From: Streptosporangium saharense
Lineage (GTDB): Bacteria; Actinomycetota; Actinomycetes; Streptosporangiales; Streptosporangiaceae
NCBI RefSeq assembly: GCF_014203715.1
Contig: NZ_JACHJP010000001.1
Span: forward strand, 722,432-786,431
Reading direction: 5' to 3'
DNA: 64,000 nucleotides
A model generated the notes under the pieces. That model had not been told where the DNA came from, did no database searches, and saw nothing but the letters and a program-made list of their open reading frames with translations. Shown piece after piece: positions 34,160-43,177 of the stretch; positions within the stretch are counted from its first letter, which is position 1, and every line of letters begins with the position of its first letter. The translations under genes were made by a program, and so were the position numbers.

Positions 34160-34729
34160 TCACCAGCCGCCCCACCCTCTGCAGCCCCACCACGGGCCGG
34201 TCAGATGCCTGAGCCCGTACTCGTAGTCCTCGGCGCGGGGCTGTCCGTGAGGCGCCCATACGAAACATCTCGATGGTGCGATGAACCAGTCGCCGATCCG
34301 CAGTTCGACGCCGATGGGGGCACTCTTATCCTCACCGACGATCTCGCCGCATACCGAGAAGAGCCCTGTCCATGCGCAGTCGTCCTGTGCGCCGCTGCGC
34401 AGGACATCCTGGGCGAAGCCCTCCATGCTGGCCTGGGAAAGCGCGAAGCGCGCCTTGAATGGGAGATCGACATCGACGGCGAGCCACAACCCCCCGATGA
34501 TCGCGGGTAACGCGAGCCAGCCGAGAAGGCGGTGCCGTACCGCCGCGGCGTCTCGTATCAGTGCCACCGTGAGGCGGACGATCCAGTACAACACCAGTGG
34601 CGCGAGGGCGAAGATCACCACCAACAAGGATTCGGTGTAGCTGAAGGGGACGCTCACCCACAAGGCGATGACGAGGACGGTGATCACGATGGCGGCGTGA
34701 TAGCCCCGTCCCGGGGGCTTGTTGACCAC
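34160..34729 (-). CDS. Hypothetical membrane protein
   Basis: A 189-aa protein with three N-terminal hydrophobic segments (AAIVITVLVIALWVSVPFSY; LLVVIFALAPLVLYWIVRLT; LLGWLALPAIIGGLWLAV). The remaining half is soluble, contains several Cys (DDCAWTGLFSVCGEIVG) and Trp-rich ends. The start lies near 34729 with GGTGACG before it rather than a strong ribosome site. No family is recognised. Confidence 0.65.
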   Translation of the reverse strand: MVNKPPGRGYHAAIVITVLVIALWVSVPFSYTESLLVVIFALAPLVLYWIVRLTVALIRDAAAVRHRLLGWLALPAIIGGLWLAVDVDLPFKARFALSQASMEGFAQDVLRSGAQDDCAWTGLFSVCGEIVGEDKSAPIGVELRIGDWFIAPSRCFVWAPHGQPRAEDYEYGLRHLTGPWWGCRGWGGW

Positions 34730-35046
34730 GGCGTCACCATAGCGCCGGGGCCGCTCACCGCCGACAACCGGACGCGCACCGCGGAATCCGGACTGTCAGG
34801 TCCGACCCGCGCGTGGAACTCCGGGACGGCGCCGTGGAGAGGGCCGCGTTCCGGCCAGCCGTACGGCCTCAGCCTCCGAAGCGCGCGACCCGGACCAGGC
34901 GGCGCAGCCGTACAGCATGCCGATCTTTGGTCACGCCCGATCGTCCGGCAGCCTCTCGTCGCGATCCCGTGGGCTCGTCGGCCAGCGCGACGGGCTGAAC
35001 CAGTGAGCTGTACGGCCCGGCGCCCGTGGGCCTCCTTGTCGAGACG
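34730..35046. other. Intergenic region, no supported gene
   Basis: GC-rich DNA between the membrane protein and the first island operon. Short frames exist on both strands but have poor ribosome sites and mixed third-position usage. A minus-strand ADEPTG word near 34980 looks like an ABC Walker-B remnant but has no supporting motifs. It marks the boundary of the 35-59 kb island. Confidence 0.4.
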
Positions 35047-35075
35047 TTGACATCTGATATATTAGAGTTTACGTT
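35047..35075 (+). promoter_or_regulatory. Promoter with overlapping island operator (site 1)
   Basis: TTGACATCTGATATATTA (35047-35064) matches the island consensus at 16 of 18 positions. Its TTGACA can serve as -35 with TACGTT (35070-35075) as -10 at 17-bp spacing. A start near 35082 would leave a short leader containing AAGGAG (35084-35089) before the ATG at 35100. The operator fills the spacer, the expected layout for repression. Confidence 0.7.
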
Positions 35076-35099
35076 GCACATGCAAGGAGAGGGGCTGGC

Positions 35100-36605
35100 A
35101 TGGGTCAGAGTCGAGTTGTCGTCATCGGCGGCGGTAACGCCGGCTTGTGTAGCGCGTTGGCCGCCCTTGAGGGTGGGGCCGAGGTGACACTGCTCGAAGC
35201 CGCCCCGGAGCCCGAGCGCGGTGGGAACTCCGGATTCACTGCGGGGGCCATGCGCTTCGCCTACGACGGCAGGGAGGACATCGTCCAGCTCGTCCCCGAC
35301 CTGTCAGAGGATCAGCTCGCGAGGACCGACTTCGGCAGTTACCCGAAGGAGCAGTTCTTCGACGACATGGCCCGGGTCACGCAGTACCGCTGCGACCCCG
35401 ACCTGGTCGATCTGCTCGTGACGCGCAGCTTCGACACGTTGAAGTGGATGCGCGAAAAGGGCGTACGGTTCCTGCCGATCTACGGCAGACAGGCGTTCCA
35501 GGTGGACGGGAAGTTCACCTTCTGGGGGGGCCTGACGCTGGAGACCAACGGGGGCGGCCCCGGGCTCGTCGACTCGCTGTTCAACGCGTTCGAGTCGGCG
35601 GGCGGCAAGGTGTTCTACGGCCACCGCGCCGTCGGCCTCACCGAGGACGGCGGCAAGGTGACCGGCGTCGTGGTCCGCACCGGCGGGGAGATCCGGACGA
35701 TCTCCGCCGACGCCGTCGTGCTGGCCTGCGGCGGATTCCAGGCCAACGCGGAGTGGCGCACCCGCTACCTGGGGCCGGGATGGGAGTTCGCCAAGGTCCG
35801 CGGCACCCAGTTCGACGTGGGCGACGGGCACCGCATGGCGCTGGAGATCGGCGCCATGTCGTGGGGCAACTGGTCGGGCTGCCACGCGGTGGGCTGGGAC
35901 AGCAACGCGCCCGCGTTCGGCGACCGCGTGGTCGGCGACGGGTTCCAGAAGCACAGCTACCCCTTCGGGATCATCGTCAACAGCCGCGGCGAGCGGTTCG
36001 TCGACGAGGGCGCGGACTTCCGGAACTACACCTACGCGAAGTACGGCCAGGAGGTGCTGCGGCAGCCGGGACAGGTCGCCTGGCAGGTCTTCGACAGCAA
36101 GGTGACCCACCTGCTGCGCGACGAGTACCGGATCCGGCAGGTCACGAAGATCGTGGCACCGACCCTGGAGGAACTCGTCCGGCGGATGGACGGCATCGAC
36201 GCCGGGCAGTTCCTGCGGACGGTCCACGAGTACAACGAGGCGGTCGACCAGTCGGTCCCGTTCAACCCCAACGTCAAGGACGGGCGGAGCACCTCGGGGC
36301 TGCCGGTGCCGAAGTCGAACTGGGCCAACACCCTCGACTCGCCACCGTACGAGGCCTACGCGGTGACGTGCGGAATCACGTTCACCTTCGGCGGCCTGAA
36401 GATCGACACCTCGGCGCGCGTGATCGACGTCACCGGCGAGCCCATTCCCGGCCTGTACGCGTGCGGGGAGATCGTCGGCGGGCTCTTCTACTTCAACTAC
36501 CCGGGGGGCAGCGGCCTCACGGCGGGTTCGGTGTTCGGGCGGATCGCAGGGTCGGCGGCCTCGGCCGCGGTCGGCCGCTCCGCCGCGTCGTCGGTGAGCG
36601 CGTGA
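35100..36605 (+). CDS. FAD-dependent dehydrogenase, tricarballylate dehydrogenase (TcuA)-like
   Basis: A 501-aa flavoprotein of the succinate dehydrogenase/fumarate reductase family. FAD-binding VVIGGGNAGLCSALAALEGG is followed by GGNSGFTAGAMRFAY; a C-terminal SGLTAGSVFGRIAG closes the FAD site. The NAGLCSALAA and NSxFTAGAMRF wording resembles TcuA, which oxidises tricarballylate to cis-aconitate; other members dehydrogenate steroids or acyl chains. It is first in a run of + strand genes, under operator site 1, and is followed directly by the SDR gene. Confidence 0.8.
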   Translation: MGQSRVVVIGGGNAGLCSALAALEGGAEVTLLEAAPEPERGGNSGFTAGAMRFAYDGREDIVQLVPDLSEDQLARTDFGSYPKEQFFDDMARVTQYRCDPDLVDLLVTRSFDTLKWMREKGVRFLPIYGRQAFQVDGKFTFWGGLTLETNGGGPGLVDSLFNAFESAGGKVFYGHRAVGLTEDGGKVTGVVVRTGGEIRTISADAVVLACGGFQANAEWRTRYLGPGWEFAKVRGTQFDVGDGHRMALEIGAMSWGNWSGCHAVGWDSNAPAFGDRVVGDGFQKHSYPFGIIVNSRGERFVDEGADFRNYTYAKYGQEVLRQPGQVAWQVFDSKVTHLLRDEYRIRQVTKIVAPTLEELVRRMDGIDAGQFLRTVHEYNEAVDQSVPFNPNVKDGRSTSGLPVPKSNWANTLDSPPYEAYAVTCGITFTFGGLKIDTSARVIDVTGEPIPGLYACGEIVGGLFYFNYPGGSGLTAGSVFGRIAGSAASAAVGRSAASSVSA

Positions 36606-36606
36606 G

Positions 36607-37545
36607 GTGGCCGTGCTCGGCGGAGTGATCGTTACCGGTGCGGGCGGGGGCATCGGCGCCGCGGTGGCCGAGTGCCTCGCCGCCGCGGGCTACGGCGTCG
36701 TCGTGAGCGACCTGGGGGTGTCCGTCGACGGTCACGACCCGGACCGGCAGGTGGCGGAGTCCGTGGTCGAGGCGATCCGGGCCCGGGGCGGCCGCGCCAT
36801 GGCCCACCAGCACGACGTCGTCTCGTTCGACGCGGCGGCCGATCTGGTACGGCGCGCGGTCGAGGAGTACGGCTCGCTCGACGGCCTCGTCACCTGCCAC
36901 GGCATCCTGCGCGAGCGCATGATCTTCAACATGACCGAGGACGAGTGGGACTCGGTCATCGCCGTGCACCTCAAGGGCACGTTCAACTGCGTGCGCTTCG
37001 CCACGGAGCAGATGCGCCGCCAGCGCGGCGGAAGCATCGTGGTGCTGAGCTCGGCGGCGGGTCTGGAGGGCAGCCCCGCGCAGGCCAACTACGCGGCGGC
37101 CAAGGCGGGCATCGTGGGCCTCGCCCAGAGCACGGCGCTGGCGATGGGACGCTACGGCGTCAACGTCAACTGCGTCGTCCCCTCCGCGGCGACACGTATG
37201 ACCTCGCGGCTCACCGGACGAATGCAGGCCAGCAGGCCCGACGCCGAGCGGCAGGGTCCCGAACTGGTCGCCGCGCTCATCCACGCGCTGCTCGATCCGG
37301 CCAACCGCCACATCACCGGACAGACCTTCACGGCGGCAGGCCGCAGGCTCGCCCGGTGGGCGCCTTTCGAGGAACAGGAGAGCGTGCGCCTCGCCGACGA
37401 GTTCACCTACTCCGACGTGACCGGCGCGGTCCGGCAGCGGCTGGGAGCCACGCCGCTCCGCCGGTTCGCGGCGCTCGGGCTGCCGACACCGGCCGCGCCC
37501 GACCACCAGACCACGGACATCCTCGAAGTGGGAGACGGAACATGA
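36607..37545 (+). CDS. Short-chain dehydrogenase/reductase
   Basis: Classical SDR features are the cofactor loop VTGAGGGIGAAVAE, CHG in place of the usual NAG after the fourth strand, the active-site serines in VLSSAAGLEG and the YxxxK pair in ANYAAAKAG. At 312 aa it has about 60 extra C-terminal residues, as in SDRs of the hydroxyacyl-CoA dehydrogenase (HSD17B4-like) group. GTG 36607 follows the previous stop by one base; GTG 36613 is an alternative. It likely oxidises a 3-hydroxyacyl-CoA or alcohol intermediate. Confidence 0.85.
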   Translation: MAVLGGVIVTGAGGGIGAAVAECLAAAGYGVVVSDLGVSVDGHDPDRQVAESVVEAIRARGGRAMAHQHDVVSFDAAADLVRRAVEEYGSLDGLVTCHGILRERMIFNMTEDEWDSVIAVHLKGTFNCVRFATEQMRRQRGGSIVVLSSAAGLEGSPAQANYAAAKAGIVGLAQSTALAMGRYGVNVNCVVPSAATRMTSRLTGRMQASRPDAERQGPELVAALIHALLDPANRHITGQTFTAAGRRLARWAPFEEQESVRLADEFTYSDVTGAVRQRLGATPLRRFAALGLPTPAAPDHQTTDILEVGDGT

Positions 37546-37613
37546 ACGCCCGGCCGACAGTGCGCTCCTCGCACGATCAAGCCGCCACGCGCGCCGAGGG
37601 GATGTCGCGGTGA
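37542..37613 (+). CDS. 23-codon ORF bridging SDR and lyase genes
   Basis: ATG 37542 overlaps the SDR stop (ATGA) and the frame ends at a TGA that overlaps the GTG start of the next gene (GTGA). The 23-residue product (MNARPTVRSSHDQAATRAEG...) has no recognised motif. It may only carry terminating ribosomes across the 65-bp gap. Confidence 0.35.
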   Translation: MNARPTVRSSHDQAATRAEGMSR

Positions 37614-38395
37614 GCGGGCGCAGCGTGCCGTTGGAGATCGGCACCGCCGTGGGAGCGGCGGACGAGCACCACGTGCGGGTGCGCGGACTGGACCTCGTCG
37701 ACGACCTGATCGGCGAGCTGACCTACACCGAGGTCGCGCTGCTCGCGGTGACCGGCCGCAGGCCGACCCCCGCCGAGACCAAGGTTGTCGACGCGGTGCT
37801 GGTGAGCCTGCTCGACCACGGGCTGACGCCCAGCGCGCTCGCCGCGCGGCTGACGTTCTGGTCGGCTCCCGAGGCGATCCAGGGAGCCGTCGCGGCCGGT
37901 CTGCTCGGCGCGGGAAGCGTGCTGCTCGGTTCGATGGAGGGCTGCGGGCGCCTGCTCACAGATATCGCTGACCAGGTCGCCTCCGGTGCCGAGGCCCGTG
38001 ACGCGGTGGACACGCGGCTGCGCGCCATCGTGGACGTGGGCGGGCGGATCCCCGGTCTCGGTCACAGCCTGCACCGCGACGGTGACCCGCGCGCCGGGAA
38101 GCTGCTCGCCGTCGCCCGCGGCCAGAAGGTCGCGGCGCGGCACGTCGAGCACCTCGAACTCGTCGTCGAGCGGGCCGCCGCCCTCACCGGCAAGGCACTC
38201 CCGCTCAACGCGACGGGCGCCGCCGCCGCACTGCTGCTCGAAGTGGGCGTGCCCTGGCGGCTGCACCGCGGCTTCGCCCTGATGAGCCGTACGGCAGGCC
38301 TGGTCGCGCACGTCGGTGAGGAGCTCGAATCGCCCATCGCCCCCGCGGTGCGCGCCGCGCTGCGAGCCGCCAGCCGCATCGAACCGGAGGTGTGA
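37610..38395 (+). CDS. Citrate synthase-fold lyase (citryl-CoA lyase-like)
   Basis: The GLGHSLHRDGDPRA motif holds the catalytic His of citrate synthases, and YTEVALLAVTGRRPTPAE corresponds to their N-terminal helices. The chain is only 261 aa, which matches the small citryl-CoA lyase group rather than full citrate synthase (about 370-430 aa). It would cleave (or form) a carbon-carbon bond in a citryl-CoA-like thioester. Set between an SDR and a MaoC dehydratase, it suggests a retro-Claisen or aldol step. The GTG start has GAGGGG upstream. Confidence 0.78.
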   Translation: MSGRSVPLEIGTAVGAADEHHVRVRGLDLVDDLIGELTYTEVALLAVTGRRPTPAETKVVDAVLVSLLDHGLTPSALAARLTFWSAPEAIQGAVAAGLLGAGSVLLGSMEGCGRLLTDIADQVASGAEARDAVDTRLRAIVDVGGRIPGLGHSLHRDGDPRAGKLLAVARGQKVAARHVEHLELVVERAAALTGKALPLNATGAAAALLLEVGVPWRLHRGFALMSRTAGLVAHVGEELESPIAPAVRAALRAASRIEPEV

Positions 38396-38398
38396 GCG

Positions 38399-39262
38399 GT
38401 GTCGGATGCCGTGGAGCCGGAACCGGGGTGGGAGATCTTCGTCTGCGACGAGTGGCGGGCGCGGGTGCTGCAGGAGATCACGGGCCTGGACGGCCCGCCG
38501 TACGCCGACGGACATGTGCCCTGTCCCGCGCTGCTGCCCCCGACGTTCCTGGTGGCGCATCGGACCGACCCGGACGCCATGGGTGTTCCCGACGCGCCGG
38601 TACGGCTCAACGCCGGCAACTGGTGCAGGTGGGAGGCGCCCGTGATGCCGGGTGAGGTCCTGGAGCGGCGCACGGTGATCGAGTCGGTCACCACGAAGCC
38701 GGGCCGGGACAGCGACCTGACGTTCTACCAGCTCGCGACGACCTACCGGCGCCGCATGACGCACGACGTGGTGGCGCGCACGTCCACGACGACGATCCGC
38801 ACGGGTGCCCGGCAGGGAGGCGGAGGTTCCGGGCGGCACACGGAACCGCCCGCCGACGCCGTACCGGTCATCGAGGTCACCCCGAGCAGCCGCGAGGTCG
38901 TGCGGTACGCCGCGGCCACCGACGACTTCTACGAGGTGCACTACGACCAGGCGTTCGCGCGGGCGAGGGGTCTGCCGGGGACGATCACCCACGGCCTGCT
39001 CAAACTCGCCTACCTGGCGCGGGCCGCCGTGGAGTGGGGCGGCGACGGGACGTTCGTGCGGGAGCTGAGCGCCTCCTACCGAGGGATGGACCGGGTCGGC
39101 GCGCCGTTCCGCGTGCTCGCCAGGGCGGACGACGGCGCGGGGGACGGGCCGTCGCGTCGTCTCACGCTGTACGGCGTCTCCGCCGACGGCGTGGTCAGCA
39201 CCGTCGGCCGTGCGGTGATCGAGAAGAGCGAAGGAGAGAACGGGCAGTGGCTGAGCGACTGA
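38399..39262 (+). CDS. MaoC-like enoyl-CoA hydratase, double hotdog
   Basis: A 287-aa protein with an N-terminal FAS1-like dehydratase half (CPALLPPTFLVAHR and WEAPVMPGEVLERR) and a C-terminal MaoC half whose hydratase motif is YAAATDDFYEVHYDQAFARA then GLPGTITHGLLKLAY (catalytic Asp and His). It hydrates or dehydrates an acyl-CoA. GTG 38399 follows CCGGAGG. Its last 16 bp overlap the phosphotriesterase-like gene, a geometry repeated at 47842. Confidence 0.83.
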   Translation: MSDAVEPEPGWEIFVCDEWRARVLQEITGLDGPPYADGHVPCPALLPPTFLVAHRTDPDAMGVPDAPVRLNAGNWCRWEAPVMPGEVLERRTVIESVTTKPGRDSDLTFYQLATTYRRRMTHDVVARTSTTTIRTGARQGGGGSGRHTEPPADAVPVIEVTPSSREVVRYAAATDDFYEVHYDQAFARARGLPGTITHGLLKLAYLARAAVEWGGDGTFVRELSASYRGMDRVGAPFRVLARADDGAGDGPSRRLTLYGVSADGVVSTVGRAVIEKSEGENGQWLSD

Positions 39263-40182
39263 CGGTGCAGACGGTACGCGGACCGGTCCCGGTGTCCGAA
39301 CTCGGGCGTGTGCTGCCGCACGAGCACGTGGCGTGCGACCTGTTCCGGGTGACACGGCAGATGGGTCTCGCCGCGTTGAACGACCCGGACGAGGCGGTCA
39401 GGGACCTGAAGGTCTTCAAGGAACTCGGCGGCGGCTCCGTCGTGGAGGCCACCAGCGGCGGGCTCGGCCGTAAGCCCGGCGTGCTCCGGTCGGTGTCCGA
39501 GCGCGCCGACGTGCACATCGTCATGGGCTGCGGGTGGTACCGGGAGCCCTACTACGAAGAGGACATGAACAAGCTGAGCACGGCCGAGCTGACCGACCGC
39601 CTGCTGATCGACATCTTCGAGGGTGAGGGTGGCGTGCGGCCGGGGGTGATCGGTGAGATCGGCGCCGACCGCGAGTGGGTGTCCGGGGTCGAGGAGCGGG
39701 TGCTGCGCGCCGCCGCCCGCGCCCAGCAGGAGACCGGGCTCGGGCTGATCCTGCACGCGGTCAAGAGCGAGGTCGGCGCCTGGCAGCTCGACGTGCTTGA
39801 GGACGAGGGCTGTGACCTGAGCCGGGTCGCGGTCGGCCACTGTGACACCTATCCGGACGTCGACTACCACGAGCGGCTGGCTGAGCGCGGCGCGATGGTG
39901 ATGTACGACGGCAACGGCCCGGGTGACCCGCTGCTCCAGGAGCAGCGGGTCGCGAACGCGGTCGAGCTGATCCGCCGTGGATGGGCCAGGAGCCTGCTGC
40001 TGTCCCACGACGTCTGCGTGCTGGGGATGCGCGAGCGCCGCGGTGGACCGGGCTACTCATACGTGCTGCGGCAGGTCGGTCCCGACCTGGTCGCGGCCGG
40101 GGTTCCCGAGGAGGTCGTGGAGACGATCTTCCGCGAGAACCCGTTGCAACTGCTCGCCGGGCACCGCCCGAGCGGCAACTGA
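39247..40182 (+). CDS. Phosphotriesterase-related metal-dependent hydrolase, copy 1
   Basis: A 311-aa amidohydrolase-fold protein of the PTE/lactonase-like family. Metal ligands are HxH in LPHEHVACD, Glu in GVIGEIGAD (in place of the carbamoylated Lys of PTE), the His in LILHAVKSE and in VGHCD, and Asp in LSHDVC. Such proteins often hydrolyse lactones or phosphotriesters. GTG 39247 with GAAGGAG upstream is chosen; it overlaps the MaoC gene by 16 bp. Closely related to the copy at 47842-48768. Confidence 0.82.
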   Translation: MAERLTVQTVRGPVPVSELGRVLPHEHVACDLFRVTRQMGLAALNDPDEAVRDLKVFKELGGGSVVEATSGGLGRKPGVLRSVSERADVHIVMGCGWYREPYYEEDMNKLSTAELTDRLLIDIFEGEGGVRPGVIGEIGADREWVSGVEERVLRAAARAQQETGLGLILHAVKSEVGAWQLDVLEDEGCDLSRVAVGHCDTYPDVDYHERLAERGAMVMYDGNGPGDPLLQEQRVANAVELIRRGWARSLLLSHDVCVLGMRERRGGPGYSYVLRQVGPDLVAAGVPEEVVETIFRENPLQLLAGHRPSGN

Positions 40183-40278
40183 GGCACGCCTTTTCCGCCG
40201 GCTCGAACGTTCGGGGACGACCGCTGCCGGATGCATTGGCGCCTGTTCTGTCAAGTTCCGAGAAAGTGTGAGGATGCG

Positions 40279-41253
40279 ATGAACGACAGGACCGGTCGAA
40301 CGATCGATCGACGGCGAGTTCTCGCCGGGGTAGCGGGAGCGAGCGTCGTCGCGTTCGCCCCTTCGGCGGCGTTCGCGGAGGAGCGAGCGCACGGCCAGCA
40401 GCGGCGCGGACGCGAGAACGTTCTGCCCGCGCAGACGTCGTGGGACCCGGTGCCCGCGATGACCGGCAGGAAGCAGGTGCAGATCCCCGACGTGAAGCTG
40501 GCGGTCTGGGACACCGGCAACGGACGCAGGGGCCCGGGCAGGGGCCAGACCGTGGTGCTCATGCACCCGCACACCGGCAACGGCGGCTCGTGGGGCTACC
40601 AGCAGGCCGTGTTCGCCGCCGAGGGCTACCGGGTGATCAGCTACTCGCGGCGAGGATATTACGGCTCTGAGGCCGGTCCCGCGGAGCGGCCCGGCACGGT
40701 CGTCGGGGACCTGCTGGCGCTGATGGACGCGCTCGGCGTCGGCAAGTTCCACCTGGTCGGCCTGGCCGCGGGCGCGTTCGCGGCGTTCGACGCCGGTCTG
40801 TCGGCCCCGAACCGGCTGCTGAGCTGCACGGTGGGCTCGACGCTGGCGGGAATCCAGGAGGCGTCGTGGAACGAGGGCACCACGGCGATCCTGCCGGAGG
40901 GCTGGTTCGCGCTGCCCGAGACGTTCCGTGAGCTCGGCCCGTCCTACCGGGCCGCGAAGCCGCAGGCGATGGCGACGTGGATCGAGCAGGTGAAGCTGCC
41001 GGTCACGACCGTGACGCAGCCCCCGCAGAACACGCTGCTGTGGCCGCAGATCGAGTCGATCAGGACGCCGATGCTCCTGCTCACCGGCGACTGCGACCTG
41101 TACCTCCCGCCGACGCGCCTGCGCGAGATGGCGGGCCACGTCAGGAACGCCGAGGTGGCGATCTTCAGCGAGGCGGGGCACGCCCCGCACTGGGAGTCCT
41201 ACCGCGAGTTCAACAAGACGGTGCTCTCCTTCCTCGGCAAGCACCGGCGGTAG
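40279..41253 (+). CDS. Tat-exported alpha/beta-fold protein lacking the serine nucleophile
   Basis: A twin-arginine signal (IDRRRVLAGVAGASVVAFAP, cleavage after AFA near residue 33) precedes an alpha/beta hydrolase domain. The nucleophile elbow is GLAAG at 161-165, with Ala163 where Ser/Cys/Asp should be. The acid (TGDCDLYLPP) and His (SEAGHAPHWE) positions are kept. It may therefore be a non-hydrolytic lyase or binding protein, or an inactive relative. ATG 40279 follows GTGAGGA. It is 96 bp after the phosphotriesterase gene and 3 bp before the crotonase gene. Confidence 0.82.
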   Translation: MNDRTGRTIDRRRVLAGVAGASVVAFAPSAAFAEERAHGQQRRGRENVLPAQTSWDPVPAMTGRKQVQIPDVKLAVWDTGNGRRGPGRGQTVVLMHPHTGNGGSWGYQQAVFAAEGYRVISYSRRGYYGSEAGPAERPGTVVGDLLALMDALGVGKFHLVGLAAGAFAAFDAGLSAPNRLLSCTVGSTLAGIQEASWNEGTTAILPEGWFALPETFRELGPSYRAAKPQAMATWIEQVKLPVTTVTQPPQNTLLWPQIESIRTPMLLLTGDCDLYLPPTRLREMAGHVRNAEVAIFSEAGHAPHWESYREFNKTVLSFLGKHRR

Positions 41254-41256
41254 ACC

Positions 41257-42054
41257 GTGGGAACAGCAGGCACCGGGGCCCAGGAGCCCGTGGATCTGAG
41301 AATCGCGGGTCATGTCGCGACCGTGACGCTCGACCGGCCCGACGTGCTCAACGCGGTCAGCACGCCGATGTACCGGTGCCTGCTCGCGGTCTTCGCGGAG
41401 ATCGAGAACGAGGCGGACATCCGGTGCGTCGTGGTGCGAGGGCGAGGCAGGGCCTTCAGCGTCGGCGCGGACCGGACGGAACGCGCCGGGATGACGGACG
41501 ACGACCTGCGAGGCAGGCGCAGGCTCGTCCCCCGGGTGTTCTCGGCGATGTACCACTGCTCGCGCCCCGTGATCGCGCAGGTGCACGGCTACGCGCTGGG
41601 CGGCGGTCTCGAACTGGCGCTGAGCTGCGATCTCGTGGTCGCCGCGGAGGACGCCGTCATGGGGCTCGTCGAGACGACCCTCGGCAGCATGCCCGCGGGC
41701 GGTGGCACACAACTGCTCCCGCGGCTCGTGGGCATCCCCAGGGCGAAGGAACTGATCTTCACCGGCCGCCGGTTCACCGGCGCCGAGGCCCGGCAGTGGG
41801 GGCTGGTGAATCACGCGGTGCCCGCCGCCGATCTCGAAACCACGGTGGGCGCGCTCGCCGCCGAGATCAGTGCGGCGGCGCCGCTGGCGGTCGCGCAGGC
41901 CAAGCGCGCCATCGCCCTTTCCACCCAGGTGGAGATCGACAGCGGGGTCGAACTGGAGGCCGAGCTGTACGAGCGGCTCCTCACGAGCACCGACCGGCTC
42001 GAAGGGCTGGCCGCGGCGCGCGAGGGGCGCCCGGCACGCTTCCAGGGCCAATGA
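41257..42054 (+). CDS. Enoyl-CoA hydratase/isomerase (crotonase), copy 1
   Basis: A 265-aa crotonase: oxyanion loops RGRGRAFSVGAD and HGYALGGGLELALSCD, then GLVETTLGSMPAGGGTQLLP. Both catalytic glutamates of classical enoyl-CoA hydratase (Glu144 in GGGxELA and Glu164 in the later loop) are present, so a true hydratase is likely. It is the only one of the three island crotonases with both. GTG 41257 comes right after the preceding stop. Confidence 0.87.
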   Translation: MGTAGTGAQEPVDLRIAGHVATVTLDRPDVLNAVSTPMYRCLLAVFAEIENEADIRCVVVRGRGRAFSVGADRTERAGMTDDDLRGRRRLVPRVFSAMYHCSRPVIAQVHGYALGGGLELALSCDLVVAAEDAVMGLVETTLGSMPAGGGTQLLPRLVGIPRAKELIFTGRRFTGAEARQWGLVNHAVPAADLETTVGALAAEISAAAPLAVAQAKRAIALSTQVEIDSGVELEAELYERLLTSTDRLEGLAAAREGRPARFQGQ

Positions 42055-42076
42055 CCAGCGAAGAAAGGAATGCACG

Positions 42077-43141
42077 GTGATCGAAAGGTTGGGATGCGCC
42101 ATCGGCGGGCTGGCCGACCCGGAACACCCCGGGGACGTCGCCTCGATGGTGCGGGCACTCGAAGGCGCGGGCTACGAGTCGGCGTGGTCCTACGAGGCGT
42201 TCGGCGCCGACTGCTTCACGCCGCTGGCCTGGTGGGGCTCGCACACGCGCACGATGCGGCTCGGCACCGACATCGCCCAGATGGCGGCGCGCCCTCCGAC
42301 GGGGATGGCGATGGCCGCGATGAGCCTCGACCAGCTTTCCGAGGGGCGGGCCGTGATCGGCCTCGGACTCTCCGGCCCGCAGGTCGTCGAGGGGTGGTAC
42401 GGCATGCCCTTCGAACGCCCGCTTGGCTGGACCCGGGAGTACGTCGCGATCATGCGCGCGACCATCGCCGGGGAGCGCGTCGCATATGAGGGCAAGACGT
42501 ACCGGCTGCCCGCGGAGGGAGGGTCGGGGATGGGCCGCCCGATCCGCTCCACGCTCCGCGGCGGCCGTACCGACATCCCGATCTGCCTGGGCGCGGAGGG
42601 GCCGAAGAACATCTCGCTGTCGGCCGAGATCGCCGACGGCTGGCTGCCGACGAACTTCTCGCCCAGCGCGGACGACTGGTACCGGGAGCGGCTGGAGTTG
42701 GGCTTCGCCCGCAGACCCGGTGGCCGCCCGGAGAACTTCGAGATCGCGCCCGCGGTCTCGGTGGCGTTCGGCCCGGACCTGGAGTCCGCCGCCGACCGGA
42801 TCCGCCCGTTCATCGCCTACCAGATCGGGGCGAACGGGGCGGCGAACATGAACTTCCACCTCAACGCCATCGCGCGGCTCGGGTTCGAGGAGCCCTGCCG
42901 CGAGATCCAGGCCAAGTTCCTCGAACGGGACCGCGAAGGCATGGTGGCCGCCGTACCGACCGAGATGATCGAGGCGGTCGCGCTGGTCGGGCCACCGGAG
43001 AAGATCCGGGCCGACCTGGAGACGAAGTGGAACAGGTGCGTCGCGACGAGCCTGATCGCCAGGGCGCGCTTCGACGACCTGCTGCAGTTGGCCGAGGTGT
43101 TCCGCACAACCACGGGCGCCGCGCGACAGCAGCCCGCCTGA
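42077..43141 (+). CDS. LLM-class F420-type oxidoreductase, copy 1
   Basis: A 354-aa luciferase-like TIM-barrel protein: ERLGCAIGGLADPEHPGDVA at the start, LGTDIAQMAARPPTGMAMAA, LGLSGPQVVEGWYGMPFERP and DIPICLGAEGPKNISLSAEI. It shares long stretches with the copy at 52221-53279. It may use F420 or FMN for a redox or oxygenation step on the pathway intermediate. GTG 42077 follows AGAAAGGA. It lies between crotonase and aldehyde dehydrogenase genes. Confidence 0.87.
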   Translation: MIERLGCAIGGLADPEHPGDVASMVRALEGAGYESAWSYEAFGADCFTPLAWWGSHTRTMRLGTDIAQMAARPPTGMAMAAMSLDQLSEGRAVIGLGLSGPQVVEGWYGMPFERPLGWTREYVAIMRATIAGERVAYEGKTYRLPAEGGSGMGRPIRSTLRGGRTDIPICLGAEGPKNISLSAEIADGWLPTNFSPSADDWYRERLELGFARRPGGRPENFEIAPAVSVAFGPDLESAADRIRPFIAYQIGANGAANMNFHLNAIARLGFEEPCREIQAKFLERDREGMVAAVPTEMIEAVALVGPPEKIRADLETKWNRCVATSLIARARFDDLLQLAEVFRTTTGAARQQPA

Positions 43142-43177
43142 TTCGTACGACCGGTTCGGTCGGTGAGGAGTTCGCAA

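Noticed and set aside
34869-35081. Minus-strand short frame containing ADEPTG, reminiscent of an ABC ATPase Walker B
   Set aside because: No Walker A, signature or switch region nearby; six matching residues are too few, and the frame overlaps the site 1 promoter.
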